This document shows, piece after piece, positions 30,189 through 42,767 of a stretch of DNA of 64,000 nucleotides; positions within the stretch are counted from its first letter, which is position 1, and the number at the start of each line of letters is the position of its first letter. Location of the stretch: contig NW_024468249.1 of NCBI RefSeq assembly GCF_002104995.1, positions 1,612,001 to 1,676,000 of the forward strand, read 5' to 3'. The DNA comes from Linderina pennispora. Lineage: Eukaryota > Kickxellomycota > Kickxellomycetes > Kickxellales > Kickxellaceae. The translations under genes were made by a program, and so were the position numbers. A model generated the notes under the pieces. That model had not been told where the DNA came from. It was given only the letters and a program-made list of their open reading frames with translations, and did not search any database.

Positions 30189-33100
30189 ATGTCAGATTAC
30201 GAGGATGAGGCCTCAGGAATTAGCAAATTGACACCAGCATGGCTCGCCATGCCCAGCCCCAAGGCACTGCTGGACCGCACAACCAAATTCGTCCTGAATG
30301 CCGCGCATGGCAAGTCACGCTCACTCATCCCAACCACCGACAACAACAACAGGAACGGCACGTTTAACGAGACCGGCATAGTCGACTGGGAGGAAGATGA
30401 TGACGTATATGACGATGAGGAGGATGAGGAGGAACTCGACAGCAGTCTCTATGAAGGCGGCGATGACGCGATGTTTGGCCAAGACAGTCGGCGGTACATT
30501 CGCCGGGCCAGAGACGGCACACTTCTGGTCAACGAGAATGACGTGCTGATGGGCTTCTGGAACTCGTCGCAGATAGTCTCAGATATGGACGACAATAGGG
30601 GACATGACGACGACCAACACAGTGCACGATCAGTGACACCACCAGGCATGCTGCGGATCCGGCCAGTGTCCCTGAAGCAGAGAGGGATGGTTCCACAGCG
30701 TAAACGTACGGCAACCCGGCGGTGCAGCAGCACAGCTTCTCGGCAGTTGCACGCAGTTATGAGCGAAGCAAATGTCGTCGAAGATGCACATGAGCCCGAG
30801 CTGCTGGCCCAGGCAGTCGATGATATAGCCATTGTAACGGCTCCAGCGAGGCGTCGAGCGAGTCAGCGGCTATTTCACCGCAGGATGAAGAAGATTACGT
30901 TTATTTCGCTGCCACCGCGGGTGATAGCACGAATTCTGATGTTTCTTCCTGTCCCCGAGATGTTGAGTGTGTCTAATTCCTGTCGTATTGTGCGCCGTGT
31001 CATGTGCAGAAATGAGCCTGGCGGCAACGTGCACCGCGCCGACGACGGCAATGACCAGGAGCTGCAGGAAGATGTGGGTGATAGAGCATACACAATCCTG
31101 GGAATCCGCGTCTGGCGCATGATGATCCAGAGGCTCGGCTGGCGGGTGTGGCATGAACGCGAGCGTGGCAAGGAGCGGCGGCAGCGCATATCAATCCCCA
31201 AGAGTCACGGGCGCCTGCTGAAGGAAATCTGCGGCGTCGAGGACGAGAGCGAGCTGCTCGATATCATGGCCAGCGAGCCTGATCTGCTGTTCAAAGCGGT
31301 CTACGACGATTTGATCAGGGATTACCACTCGTTCCGCACACTGGAGAACAGCATCGCGGCGATCTTTCGCAGTGGACCCAATCCAAATGTGCCTGCGCGC
31401 GTGTCGCAAAAACAGCGTATACTGCGTACGCCTGCCGAGGTAGCCGAGCGGCTGGATCAGCTGCTGTGGTTCGGGCGCGGGCAGTTTGCCTTCGATGCCG
31501 ACCAGATCAACCGGCGGCTCGTGGTGTTGACAGACAAGTTTGAGTCGGCTTACCGCGACCGATTCAGGCAGGCATTTGTTGACGGCGACTGTGAGAGAAT
31601 GCGCGAGTTTGCTGGTGTTCTGGAACACATTCGAGAAGGGCGCGGGTGTATCCGGATCCTGGTAGACTCGCACCCGCTGTTCAATTGCTACGAGCAAATG
31701 GACTCGCAGTATGCATTGGTCTTGCGTACCAGTGACCAGGTCATCGATGCGCATACTTTCGATGTCTTTCTGGACGGGCTGCAGAGGACGATCCACGAAC
31801 ATGCGCGTGTTGTGTCATTGGCGCTGCCGCTGCCCACACTGCCGACCTCTGCGCTGTACTGTTTTATCCAGGCGCTTTTTAGCAACGACGGTGTTGCTCT
31901 TAACACGCTGAAGAAACTCTATGCCCATCTGCGGTCGATCCCAGTTGGAGCCAGCCCCGAGCCAGCCGCCCGCTATGGCAAGCCAACGCAGGTGGTGCCA
32001 GATGAGGCAACCAAGGATATTCTGTATCTGACAACTGTGGCCGACATTGTAGCACAGCTGCTGGTAGCATCTGATAGCTGGTCCGCAATGGACCCGGTTG
32101 CAGTTCCAAGCGAGCTTGGCCGGCGATGCGTGTTCTCTGCCTTTGACGATGTGATCCAGGATTACGTGCAGCTAGAGCGCCGAATCATCGAGCGAGCCTA
32201 CGAGGCCGAGCTGAGTCAATGGCTGACCAAGACCAAGGCAGACCCTTTCGGCTCTGGCGGCGGCAGACACGATAATGCGCATGGCAGCAGCGGATCTGCA
32301 AACGATGGCAGCGGAGCGGAGCGATCGCGACGGGACTCGGTAGCATCCGCCTATGGTGGCACGGTAGAATCGATACGACTGGTCAACTTCCACCAGCGCG
32401 AGCAGCAGATGCAGGACTACAAGCTGCATGTACTGACAGTGCTCGAACGCAAGCTCAACATCAGCCTGCCGGCTGAAGCACTTGGCGTCAATCTCGACAG
32501 CGCTGATACAGCGAAAGTAGCAGAGCGTGCGGGTTCGAGCGACATACAGGATCAACTGGATGCATTGGCCAGAGAGGGAGATCAGCCGGCAGCTGCAATA
32601 AGCGCTGGCAGTTTTACAGATGAGCAGCTGGAGACAGTAGTAGAAGAGTCTGGGAGAGCGGAAACTCCAGCAGCGGCTGTCAGAAAATGCAGTGTAGGGG
32701 ATGCTGCTGGCGAGCATGGACGTGGACATGCTGAGCTTGCAGGATCGCTGGCACGTAGACGATCGAGCGTTGCGCAAGCTGAGCCATTGAGGAGGACTGT
32801 TGTCGGCGACATGCTGTGGAACTCGCCAATCAGCATGGATCTGTGTTTGAACATGGTCCTTACCAACAGAGACGCGATTACCCGTCTGTCAGTGTTCGCT
32901 GAGGCACCGCCGGATATGCGGCTGCGACGTCTAGCGTAAGTACTTTGGTATCTGCGTGGGTGCGCTGGATTTGGCAACTGGAACCGCGCTGGGACCGATT
33001 GACATGCGCTGTTGAGGGGCTGTACCGGAATGCAGTGTGTCCTTCCGGCAATGCATTTGGGGAGAGAAGGCCAACCAGCACATGCCACCTTAATGCAACC

Positions 33101-34802
33101 CAGGCCCGCGCTGTCTGTTTGGGCTTTGGATCCCCCCGCTTTGTGCCTTCTCTTGCATTCGAGTTCTATGCAGAGTGCATATGCAGATGGGGATCTTGCA
33201 AACATTTGCCAGTGACTCTGCGCTGCCTGGAACTCCCTCCATGCTTTTGTGACCAGGGCAGGAATGGGGGAGGGAGCAGATGTGCCGGCGGATTGCAGCT
33301 CTGCCTTTGCGGAGGTGATCTTCAATAGACCGGACGTCAGAGCAGCGCCCTTTCTCTCCATACTTCCAAATGGAACCTCTTCCTGTCCGTGTATGTGCGT
33401 ATGCGCGCGGCACCTGCGCTGTTTGGGGAGGACCCCATTCCTTGTATGAGCCGAAGGAGGGGGCTCGCGGGGAGCACTCGGGTTCTAAAAATGGAATTGC
33501 TCGTTTGTGTAGGCAGGATGCGATCGAATCGGTGTTTTGCATTCTTCTGCAGAGTGTGGGCAACCATGTTCGGCCTGTGTTTACAAGGTAAGCGAAGGAA
33601 CCATCAGTCCGGCCGTGTTGGAAGCGACACCAATTCAGGCGGACGAGTGTGCATGGGATGTGCCTGTTGGAGCGGCGAATTTTGAACCTTGTGCCACCAA
33701 TTCCGATCGGTCCTGCAATTATCCACGTATACCATGGGCCGCACTCGATAGATCCAAGGTCATATGTGCGCGCATGTTTCTGTATCAATATTTAGCGGCC
33801 GGCTGCTTGTTTGCGTAGAATTATGCAAGCTGTAACCTGGAGTGTACATTAAAGTATCAGTGTTTGCAATGTAGGATCATAGCCGAGCTGCGGGAGCTCG
33901 AGCACTCGGCGATGGTTGTGATGGTTCCGCACGAGCAGCGATCCCAGGGCCGCGCGATGCTGGGTGGAACAGCTAGCGGGTCTGGTGACAATGCGGCTAC
34001 TGCAGGAAGGCATAGCCAAGCGTATTCTGCGCAGCGAATCGAGGCCGAGAAGGAGCTACGCGACCGGTTTGTGTCGGTGGAGCTGCGCTTTTTCGAGCTG
34101 ATCCACCTGTGTGACTTGGCGGTGCAGATGCTCGAGATCTACTACAAGCGGGATCTCTGCCAGTTCATTGTCGAGGACGACTTTCTGAATATCTGCAACC
34201 AGGAGAAGAAAGCGCTGGAGCACGCTATCGACGACAATGTTGCAGTAGGTATGGACTGCGTGATTGAGATCATCCTGCGGCAGACGCAGCACATTCTGGA
34301 CACCGAGCAGCGCCTCAACGACTACCATCCTAACAGCAACTCATCGCTGACGCTGACACCAACACTGGCATGCACGCGTGCAGTGCAGTTCTTGAGCGAG
34401 TCAACGCAGATTATCCGCAGCATGACGACGCAGAAGCAAATGCGCGAAGTGTTTTTGGGCGAGATTGGACTGAGGCTGTTCAATGTGCTTTTGGAGAACA
34501 TCAAGCGGTTCCAGATCACTGAGCCAGGTGGGTTCCAGCTCATTGCGGATCTGAATCTGTACTATGACTGGGCAGAGAACAATGTCGACCCAGAGACGTT
34601 GCGCTTCTTCACGGCGCTCAAAGACCTGGCAAACTGCTTCATCCTGGCACCGCGCGATCTGCGCGGGTTCCTGCGCGACCAGTACTCAAGACACACGTTT
34701 GACGGCGTCATGCGGTCTGAGGAAGTTTATGATGTTGTTGCGTGTCGCGCTGACTACCGCCAGATTAGGACACAAGTGGAGGGCCACTGCGACTTCATGT
34801 AG
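30189..34802 (+). CDS. RCY1: Recyclin-1-like F-box and Sec10-like exocyst-related protein
   Basis: A large protein (about 1249 residues) of the Rcy1 family, which acts in recycling from endosomes to the plasma membrane. Exon 1 is 30189-32935. A 75-base exon, 33513-33587, lies within what looks like one long intron; it has a TGTGTAG acceptor, a GTAAGC donor and reads in phase D-A-I-E-S-V-F-C-I-L-L-Q-S-V-G. The last exon is 33875-34802. An acidic N-terminal region (D-D-E-E-D-E-E-E-L) precedes an F-box-like segment (S-L-P-P-R-V-I-A-R-I-L-M-F-L-P-V-P-E). Sec10-like helical repeats then extend to the end, with F-E-L-I-H-L-C-D, L-L-E-N-I-K-R-F-Q-I-T and L-N-L-Y-Y-D-W. The frame is intact. The F-box implies a link to an SCF ubiquitin ligase. 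Confidence 0.9.
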
Positions 34803-34858
34803 CATGAGGCAGTGCCGGTATATATTTTTAACTTTGCATGCTTCAAGAAACTAATCCA

Positions 34859-36559
34859 CTAGTAGCGCATGAACTGCTGGAAGACTGGGTTGTTGGTCTC
34901 GTTGTAGTACTTGTACTCGAGCTCATCCAGGAACTGCTGGATTGCCTTGGGGAACTCGCCGGGCTTAAGCGACATATCCTCGTCGCTGGGCGGCACCTGG
35001 ACGCCAACCAAGACCTTGGCGACATCCTGGCCAAAGTTTCTGTACTGGAACAGCGTGATGTTCCAGTTGAATCTGAGTCCATGCAAAAACTTCTTCAGCG
35101 CGCCGTGGCGCTCGGGGAACTCGAAGCGGATCATGTACTCGTTCTGGATATCGCTGCGACCGCCGACGATGTAGCGGGCATGCGATTTGGCCAGCTCGTT
35201 GTCCGTCAGATCGATGGCCTGCATGTCCTTGGAACTAAGCTCGTTCAGGATCTCTGGCACCTCCTTTGTGCGGTCCTTGACCTCGAACGACATGAAGATG
35301 TGGGCCTTGTTGGGATCAGAGTAGCGGTAGGAAAACTCGGTGATGGCACGCGGGAAGATCACATCGTGCAGCTTCAGGTAGCTGCCAGGCCGCTCTGGGA
35401 TTATCACCGAGAGCAGAACCTCCTTTTGCTCACCGAGTGCCGCGCGCTCGGCGACGAACCGAAGACGGTCAAAGTTCATGTTGGCACCTGACGTCACAGC
35501 CACCAGATTCTTGCCGCTGTAGCTGTGGTCCCTGGCGTACCGCTTGAGACCAGCTAACGCCAGGGCGCCTGAGGGCTCGAGAACGCTGCGCGTGTCCTCG
35601 AACACGTCCTTGATGGCAGCACAGATCTCGTCGTTAGTCACCAGCACCACATCGTCGATCAGATCCTTGGCGACACGGAAGCACTCACGGCCAACCTGCA
35701 GCACAGCAGTGCCATCGGCAAACAGGCCTGTCTCGGGGAGCACCACGCGCTTGCCCAGCTTTAACGACTGGCACATTGCATTAGAGTCGACGGTTTCGAC
35801 AGCAATCACCTTGATATCAGGCCACACACGCTTGACGTACGCCGAAATACCGGCGATCAGACCTCCACCGCCAACGGCAACAAAGATCGCGTCAATGTCA
35901 GACGGCCGCTTCTGGCGCAGCAGCTCCATGCCGATGGTGCCCTGGCCGGCGATCACGTACGGATCATCGAACGGCGGGATGTTGGTGAAGCCGTGGAGCT
36001 TGGCCAGTCGGCTGCACTCAACCTTGGCCTCGTCGAAGCCGGCGCCATGGAGGACGACATTAGCGCCTAGACGCTTGACATTCTGCCACTTGATGGCTGG
36101 AGTCAAGATCGGCATGACAATGGTGGCCTTGATGCCCAGGTGCTTGGCCGACATAGCTACGCCTTGCGCATGGTTGCCAGCCGAGCAGGCGATGATTCCG
36201 CGGTCTTTCTCTTCCTGCGTCAGGTGGCTGATCTTGTTGTAGGCGCCGCGGATCTTGAACGAGAACACGGGCTGCAGGTCCTCGCGCTTCAGAAACACCG
36301 AGTTACCCGTGCGCGTCGAGAGATTCACTGCATGTGTCAGGGGTGTTTCGGTGGCCACGTCGTAGACGTACGAGGAGAGGATCATCTGCAAGTAGTCCGG
36401 CCCATCTGCGGCGCTCGCTTGTTTCAATCCGCTCACCGGTGTCTGGTAGCCTGAGCTCACATCGCTGGGCATGATCGTGTTTTCATTAATGCTGCGAGAG
36501 TTGGGTGCGATGTCGCTGGACACAACCGGAGTTGAGGTGCCGTTGTTTGTGGGCGTCAT
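34859..36559 (-). CDS. ILV1: Threonine deaminase, biosynthetic
   Basis: A complete 566-residue enzyme that makes 2-oxobutanoate from threonine with PLP, the first step of isoleucine synthesis. The PLP lysine motif is [10 protein letters not shown]; the PLP phosphate loop is [21 protein letters not shown] is present. Two ACT-like regulatory domains follow (about 35430 down to 34900), with R-P-G-S-Y-L-K-L and R-H-G-A-L-K-K-F-L, so feedback by isoleucine is likely. The length is that of fungal Ilv1. The N-terminus is Ser/Thr/Asn-rich and not a clear mitochondrial presequence, although the yeast enzyme is mitochondrial; an unrecognised upstream exon could supply one. The frame is clean. Confidence 0.96.
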   Translation of the reverse strand: MTPTNNGTSTPVVSSDIAPNSRSINENTIMPSDVSSGYQTPVSGLKQASAADGPDYLQMILSSYVYDVATETPLTHAVNLSTRTGNSVFLKREDLQPVFSFKIRGAYNKISHLTQEEKDRGIIACSAGNHAQGVAMSAKHLGIKATIVMPILTPAIKWQNVKRLGANVVLHGAGFDEAKVECSRLAKLHGFTNIPPFDDPYVIAGQGTIGMELLRQKRPSDIDAIFVAVGGGGLIAGISAYVKRVWPDIKVIAVETVDSNAMCQSLKLGKRVVLPETGLFADGTAVLQVGRECFRVAKDLIDDVVLVTNDEICAAIKDVFEDTRSVLEPSGALALAGLKRYARDHSYSGKNLVAVTSGANMNFDRLRFVAERAALGEQKEVLLSVIIPERPGSYLKLHDVIFPRAITEFSYRYSDPNKAHIFMSFEVKDRTKEVPEILNELSSKDMQAIDLTDNELAKSHARYIVGGRSDIQNEYMIRFEFPERHGALKKFLHGLRFNWNITLFQYRNFGQDVAKVLVGVQVPPSDEDMSLKPGEFPKAIQQFLDELEYKYYNETNNPVFQQFMRY

Positions 36560-38360
36560 TGGATATATAGGTGTGCCTTTTGCTGGAGAGAAGCGCTGTG
36601 TCTCGTGTTAGTCCAGTATCTCAGATGTCGATTTGCTTATTGCGGTGGCGGGCAGTGGCAAATGGGGATGTGCGCTGGCTCGCAAGAGTGTACTGTTTAA
36701 GGGCGACAAGATCCGGAGGCGACGTGGTGAATGCAAGCTGGATGGAAAGAGAGCGAAGACGTCTATACGTAGGCGTTTCAGGTGGCGAGATCGAGGCCCT
36801 ACTGTCGCTGCCGCCGGAGTGGTGAGCAGCAGAGTGCATTGGTGAATCGATAGCACCAAATGACTAACATCAACATCGGTGATCGGTTGATACGCTGATC
36901 GGCCCCATATGGGAATTGGAGATCAGACTGATTAAGACCCACCCTGGCTATGCTGCTACGGACCCAGGACCGGCATCAGTAGCCGTCGGCACCGCACCCA
37001 CACCCAAGAACACTACGTGCCGTGCTACCTTCTAATTCTGATGCAGAATGTGTGCATATCGTCATAGCTGGCCCGATTAATGAAGGGCTTGTCTCTCAAC
37101 CTGTGCGAGTGACTCGGGCAGTGTTCTCTGACAAGACAGCATTTCACTCCATGCTCGGCTTAGTTTAGGATGCGTGCTATGTCGGTATGCCGTCATTGCC
37201 GATACCTCTTGGAGCGGTGTCTTCCGTATACAGCCAGACCATGACGTGCCCGGTATCCCCTTAGGAGATATTGCTGTTTTCATACCAGTCCCCATCCCCA
37301 AATGGCTGCTTCGCAGGAGCTGAATCCCGGGTTGGCTGGCTGGGCCCGGCGCTGCCCTTTTCCGTGCCCACCTTCATTTGTGCGTCTATATTCAGCGAAA
37401 AAGAAGGTTTTTCTGGGACAAACGCCTTTCCCCCACCAGCTGGCGAGTACCCGAATACCACAAGCATAAATATTTGCCGGGGTGCACAGCCCTCCGCGCG
37501 GACCCGGACGGGCCTCCTCACACCAAAACATAAAAACAAGAGCGGCGGAACTCGCTGCCACAACGAATCTAGTTCATGTGATGCGCGGCCAGCGCAGCCC
37601 CGCCGTGACGAGATTGCCCTGCCCATATTTCCATATGCGGAATGCACAAGCGAAGTGTGACAGGCATGCCCCCGTGTCACTAAGATCAAAGGCGCCAAAT
37701 ACTCGCTGTGTTCGACTGCTCTACGCATTCTAGTGGCCGGCTATCTGGACATTGAAGTGAAGATTCCATGCATCCGCCGTTTGGGTTGCAAGGCATGGCG
37801 AAAAAGATAAAAGATGCTTCTCGGCAACCCCAAGCACTGCCTGGGAAGGGTAGCAGCCAGCTCTCGGATAGAGCAAACTGCCACGGGCTCGCCCTCTCCA
37901 CTCTCAAGAGCGTGGATCTAGCTTCGGCTTTCTGGGCGAGAGAAACTGGGTAGCAAGACCATCGGGGCGGCGAAGAGGAGCGGAGTCGGCTCTGGATGCA
38001 GTCGAATTGTCTCACTTTGCGACATGCACACACTCAGTCCCAGGAAGGCCAAGGAGCGGGGCAGGGCGATCTATTCATTCCCGCGGCGATATGTAATAAT
38101 TGGCCACATTCGGGAACCGCAATTCGTCAGTAGCGCACTTTTAAGCCCTCGGGTGGCCCAGAGCAGAACGCCGTTTATATAAAGGCACCTGCGAGAGAAG
38201 GTTCATTGACCGAACTTCTATTTCCTTCACGCTCCTTTCTCGCAGACTGTTTCCCACACGAACTTTCGCAGCAGCAGTCGAATAGCCTTTCTTTGTATTG
38301 CTTTCTCATTCAACCCCACATCTACCAGACGACACTTCTTCATCTCAGATAGTACATACC
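36560..38360. other. Intergenic spacer, 1.8 kb, divergent promoters and a possible gene remnant
   Basis: The segment between ILV1 and DMT copy 2. At about 37040-37260 the + strand reads H-I-V-I-A-G-P-I-N-E-G-L-V-S-Q and, after one stop, Y-V-G-M-P-S-L-P-I-P-L-G, like an old coding remnant with stops; I cannot assign it. The last 180 bases are the DMT promoter. Confidence 0.45.
38176..38183 (+). promoter_or_regulatory. TATA box of DMT copy 2
   Basis: A TATATAAA lies about 185 bases before the ATG at 38361, followed by a CT-rich leader. Confidence 0.65.
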
Positions 38361-38897
38361 ATGGCTAAGGGTGGATTTGTCGACGCAATCAAGAACTCTG
38401 TCGTGATCGAGAAGCCGCGGGTGAACAGCAATGTCACTTTCGACAAGATGCTGGCTCTTGATATCCTCCTCCTGATGTTTGGTGGAGTCTGCACTTCGCT
38501 TCAGGGGGTTGTCAATGGCTCGCTGTCGGTGCATGTCAACGGCGGGTTCTCGTCGTGGCTCTCGTTCGCGATCGGCTCAGCCGTCCTTTTCGTCTTCTTC
38601 ATGGTCGATACCCGCGGTGGCAAGGCCATCAACTGGAAGAACGCGGCCAAGACCACTCCTTGGTGGGCGTGGCTCGGAGGCATTCCGGGTGCCGCCTTTG
38701 TTCTGTTCATTACCCTGTTCATCCCGTACCGTGGTGCCGCTGTCGTCTCAGGCATCACCATTTGTGCTCAGATGGTCACTGCCTTGATTGTTGACTCGTT
38801 TGCTTTCTTCCAGTGCATCCACCGTCCAGCCACCCTGCCCCGTATCTTCGGCCTTGCCCTGATGATTGCTGGCGTGCTGATGGTTGCCCTTGGGTAA
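38361..38897 (+). CDS. YdcZ/DUF606-type DMT membrane transporter, copy 2
   Basis: An intact 178-residue protein, very close to copy 1. It starts M-A-K-G-G-F-V-D-A-I and shares V-V-I-E-K-P-R-V, S-L-Q-G-V-V-N-G, M-V-D-T-R-G-G-K-A-I-N-W-K-N-A and W-W-A-W-L-G-G-I-P-G-A-A-F. Five membrane helices are clear. Most differences are conservative or lie in loops, suggesting a fairly recent duplication. The ILV1 and recyclin genes lie between the copies, so this is a dispersed rather than adjacent duplication, or genes were inserted between. The long 5' flank with a TATA box and the clean C/G-ending codons hint at high expression. Substrate unknown. Confidence 0.85.
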   Translation: MAKGGFVDAIKNSVVIEKPRVNSNVTFDKMLALDILLLMFGGVCTSLQGVVNGSLSVHVNGGFSSWLSFAIGSAVLFVFFMVDTRGGKAINWKNAAKTTPWWAWLGGIPGAAFVLFITLFIPYRGAAVVSGITICAQMVTALIVDSFAFFQCIHRPATLPRIFGLALMIAGVLMVALG

Positions 38898-39049
38898 ACG
38901 AGCCACGGAACTGTCCTTGCTCCTCTTTCCGCTTCTGCCCAGTGTCCCTTCGCCTCCCCAAAGTCACAGCTGGGCTGTGACTGGCCAAGGCTCCAGGCAG
39001 GATTGCCTATTTTGATGACCTCCCCTCACTCACTCTTGATCTTCCGCCA

Positions 39050-39060
39050 TGTACTATTAG
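39050..39060 (+). repeat. 3'-flank block shared with DMT copy 1
   Basis: The same TGTACTATTAG as at 29822-29832, at a similar distance from the stop codon. It may mark the transcript end or be left over from duplication. Confidence 0.5.
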
Positions 39061-42000
39061 CACTCGCGTAAAACACACGCACTTTTTCAGTCACGCCGAC
39101 CTACTGTACCAGTTTTCTTCTCTTCTCTAGCCAAAGTGAAACAAATATATGAGCCTAATTGAATCATACACACAAGCATGCACACTCGCCCGCTGCCCCA
39201 CTAAAATGCACAGGTCTATTGAAGACAAAAGATGCGCTGCTCCGTTGAATTGGTATAAATCAAGGACCTAATGCAAATATAGCATAGTGCCTATGTCATG
39301 TGGCAGGATGGTTATACGGCATATGCAGGCAAGACAGGACGTTCAGGATGAGCGCCGGCCGTAGAACACGTTCGAACGACTGTTATTTGGATAAATGGAA
39401 GGCGTCTATGTATAGAAAGAGCCATCTGCCTTTCGCAGGCGGCAGGACCAGCTTGACAAAAGATGGGCTGTTGGCAGGCACTGTCGCCGTTCCATCGGTG
39501 TTGCTGCTCCGAAGGACAGGGGGCGATTGCTGGATCGTTTGGCTCAGTGTGCCGTCGGAGGCCATTTTGCGCCAAGGAGCGTCACACAGGATGTGCCTGG
39601 ATTTCTCCATTTGTCACATTTTGCTGCATTTGAAGGAAAATAATGCCTAGCATGGAGGAATGGCAGCATGCATCGAGGGGGTGGGCTGGGTGCAAAATTG
39701 CAAAAACAGCAAGTGGTGCGACACAGGCTAGGAGAAATTGTCACAAATGGCTGCACGCGGCATCAAAAGAATATCACATGGGGGAGAAGCCGATGCAGCT
39801 GGCACATCCTTTTTCGTATGGGTGGGGACAGATTTGCCACATCGAATTTTGTGCTGGCTGGCTGCTCACCCGCCCTCCAGTGCATCCGAAACAAAGGCAA
39901 TGTCGAAAGACGGGAATAGCGCACAGTCCTCCGTGCACCGTGTTGACAAAACAATCGAGTGCCCTCTTGGCAAGCTGCTGCATTGTTCTGCAGCCCCAAA
40001 TGCCGCAGTCACAATCCGCGCAGTGCTGCGAACTGCACACATAGGCAGCCTTGCCAGCAACCAAGCAAGGCATGTAGCAATGAAACCCATGCTCAGCACA
40101 CCGATTCGCTTGGTCTGCATCCAGGTATCTCGAAATGCAACTGAATGAGGGGGCGATCCAGTGGCCGGGACGCTATGTCATTCCTGCGCACTGTATGTAT
40201 CGGTAGCAGCACAGAGTGGGCACAGCACCGAACGTGCACCGTGCCAAGATCAGTGGGGTCTAATGGTGTGACTGCTTTCTTTCTCGTCTTGCGGTGTCAT
40301 TGATGCTGGATCTGGCAAAACCCCGGGCCACATGAGAGGCATGGGATCTGAGCGGCTCATGGCCCTGGCGATGTGCCGGAAAGCGTGGGCCATCTAGGCA
40401 GCGAACCCCGCTTTTTTGGGGCGGTGGGTGCGAATGATTACGGAGAGGCATGCAGACACCAGTGATAAGCATTCATCTGCTTATTGAAGTCCCAGAGTCC
40501 TTTCTATTGTCGCTTCCACTCTTTATTTTATTTCCCGGTCTTTGAAGGTGCTCCGATGTGCCTGTGCTCCTTGACGATTCTACCGTGACGTTCTTCACTC
40601 GGAGACAGCAGCCAAATGCAGATTTTCGCTGCGCTATCTCTGGCGGCAATAAGACCGGTCCATTGTTGCAACGTGTGACACCGCGAAGGTGAACGTAAAG
40701 GGTTGGTCTGGCCTTGGACTCAAGGCTTGCATGAATATGCCCCTTTGCAGAGACCGGGCTGTTGAAATATGCCGGGTTTCTCCTTTCAGATGGGTCTGAC
40801 ATGGTTTCAGGCAGAAGAAAGTATGCGCAGAAGGGCACATGGGCTGGCATGTAATGCTATGCATACTATGTTTGGCAAAAGCTCCTTGTGGTGATCTGCC
40901 CAGCATCATCTTGGTTTGGATAAAACAGCGAAGCAATCGCAAAAAAGGATGTGGGAATGCAAGGCATGCACAGGCAATGTGTGTGGATCCAGGACTTGCA
41001 ACCAGGACAATTGTCTATGGTGTAGCTACCGCTGTCAGCGCTCATTTTCCGCTCTACAGGCACATGGCGCTCACTCGGGTTGTCAGAGGCTTGGTATTCG
41101 GCTTCACACAGCAAATGAGAATGTGGCCCGTGAATACCATGCCCGGCAGACACCAACCCGGCGACTCGGTGCCATCGATGCCGGGACCAGACAGGGCTTG
41201 GCAACCTGTAACCATTGGACAGCATCATAGGCTGTCGACAATCCGGCACTATTGGAAAACCAGGTATGAACCTACTGTGCTCGAGCGATGTCTGGCCAAG
41301 GGGACTGTACCAATGGAGCGGCACCATTGGATCTGGGTAATGTATGTTTCTGCGCTGCGCATTGTCTCCACATCTACCGACATTACTGGCATGCACTCTC
41401 GGATGTCCGGTACCAAGCGACACCCGGCAGCACTATGCGAGCACCTTTACTGTCGATATGCTACATGTTGTGCACGTCTGTGTAATATCTGTTGCATCAT
41501 CTACCCCAGATGGGCCCGCACAAGGCCACCCGCAAAGGAATGACAGTCACGAATGATGATGTTGGCGGAGATTCAGCCAGACAAAGCTCCAATTATGCTG
41601 CGAATGTCGATCGGCACTTCCCAATCTGACCTGGGATAGCGGAGGATTTCGTGTATTGGGGATACCAGAAATACGCGCACCTGCGCGAATTTCATGTAGG
41701 GAGCTCAGATCCTGGATGCAATTGGTCGGTGTGTCCTCGACAAGAGTCAAAATTCGCGCACTTGCCATATCAGGTGGAGATTGGCGACGCGCATGGCGGA
41801 GAATTTCAGCTATCGCGCTAGAAAAGCTGGCAAATTGGCGCGCGATAAAGCAGGGCGAAAATCCAGTCCTCCTCCTCAAATGCGCGCAGCCGAGCAAAAA
41901 AACTAGTTTACGTGTAGAGGTGGTGCCAGCCCACCTCACGCAGCCACCCCCTCACTCGCCGTCCCAGATATGTTGCACACCAGCTGCATGTATAGATGCC

Positions 42001-42500
42001 AGCAAGGTGCTGTCGATCTATCGTCATGTACACCCGACCAAGACAAACCGGTTTTCTGTCTAAAAAACAGCAGTGACATTTCTGAGGCGATCTGTGCTAT
42101 GGAGCGAAGGAATGTCACAGGGCTCCCGCTTTTCCGCCTCAGTCATGCAGGACTGTGGGAGGCGAGGTAAATGGCGGCGATCGTTGCTGTCAATAATGGC
42201 ATTCTCTTCGAGGTTTGTCACCGAGCACCGTTTTGTAATTTGCCGTATCCATCTCCATGTGACTACTCCCCCTCGGCAACCCGCAGCTGTCCCCAGAGAT
42301 GCGCCTGTGCTCTGCATGGCGTACACGCACCGCCAGATCTGACCGGCCTCTGCCTGGGTTCGGGAACAGAGTGGGCGTCCAAATAAAGAATACCAGCGTC
42401 TATTAATCATTTTTGCTCTTCTCGAGTTTCCGATTCGACAGGCTGCCCGCGGGCGGGGGCTAAGCGTTTGCACAGAGGGACGGCGTGCAAATCGCCCTTG

Positions 42501-42507
42501 TATAAAT
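42501..42507 (+). promoter_or_regulatory. TATA box of DMT copy 3
   Basis: A TATAAAT lies about 267 bases before the ATG at 42768. The leader between them is CT-rich, as for copies 1 and 2. Confidence 0.6.
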
Positions 42508-42767
42508 ACGAAGGCCTCTGGAGAAACCTTCACCCTCTGCTCCCACACACTGCTCTTTTTGGGTACTCAACCACAGAAGCACTTCTCCGCCTTTCACCTC
42601 CCCCCGCCGTACCGTTCACGACAAGTTTGTTCTCATATTTGTTTATAAACCGTCACACGGGACTGATATCTTAGACCCAGGAGTCACTACTGTTTGCTTT
42701 TCTCTGCCACCTTTAAAGCCACAGCTCCCTTTTTTACCTCCACACCTAATACTTTCTACAACACAAA

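Larger units (their letters stand above)
38898..42767. other. Gene-poor spacer, 3.9 kb
   Basis: The longest non-coding stretch of the window. It includes the 3' flank of DMT copy 2 and the upstream region of DMT copy 3. Many short frames overlap on both strands and none has a domain. Possible roles are long 5' regulatory DNA or decayed sequence; I see no array, clear repeat or RNA gene. Confidence 0.5.

Noticed and set aside
35544-36242. 232-codon frame antisense to threonine deaminase
   Set aside because: Shadow frame; the opposite strand encodes the PLP enzyme throughout.
39643-40148. Overlapping open frames of about 130 codons in the 38.9-42.8 kb spacer
   Set aside because: Frames lie on both strands over the same bases, with no domain, start context or codon pattern that favours one.
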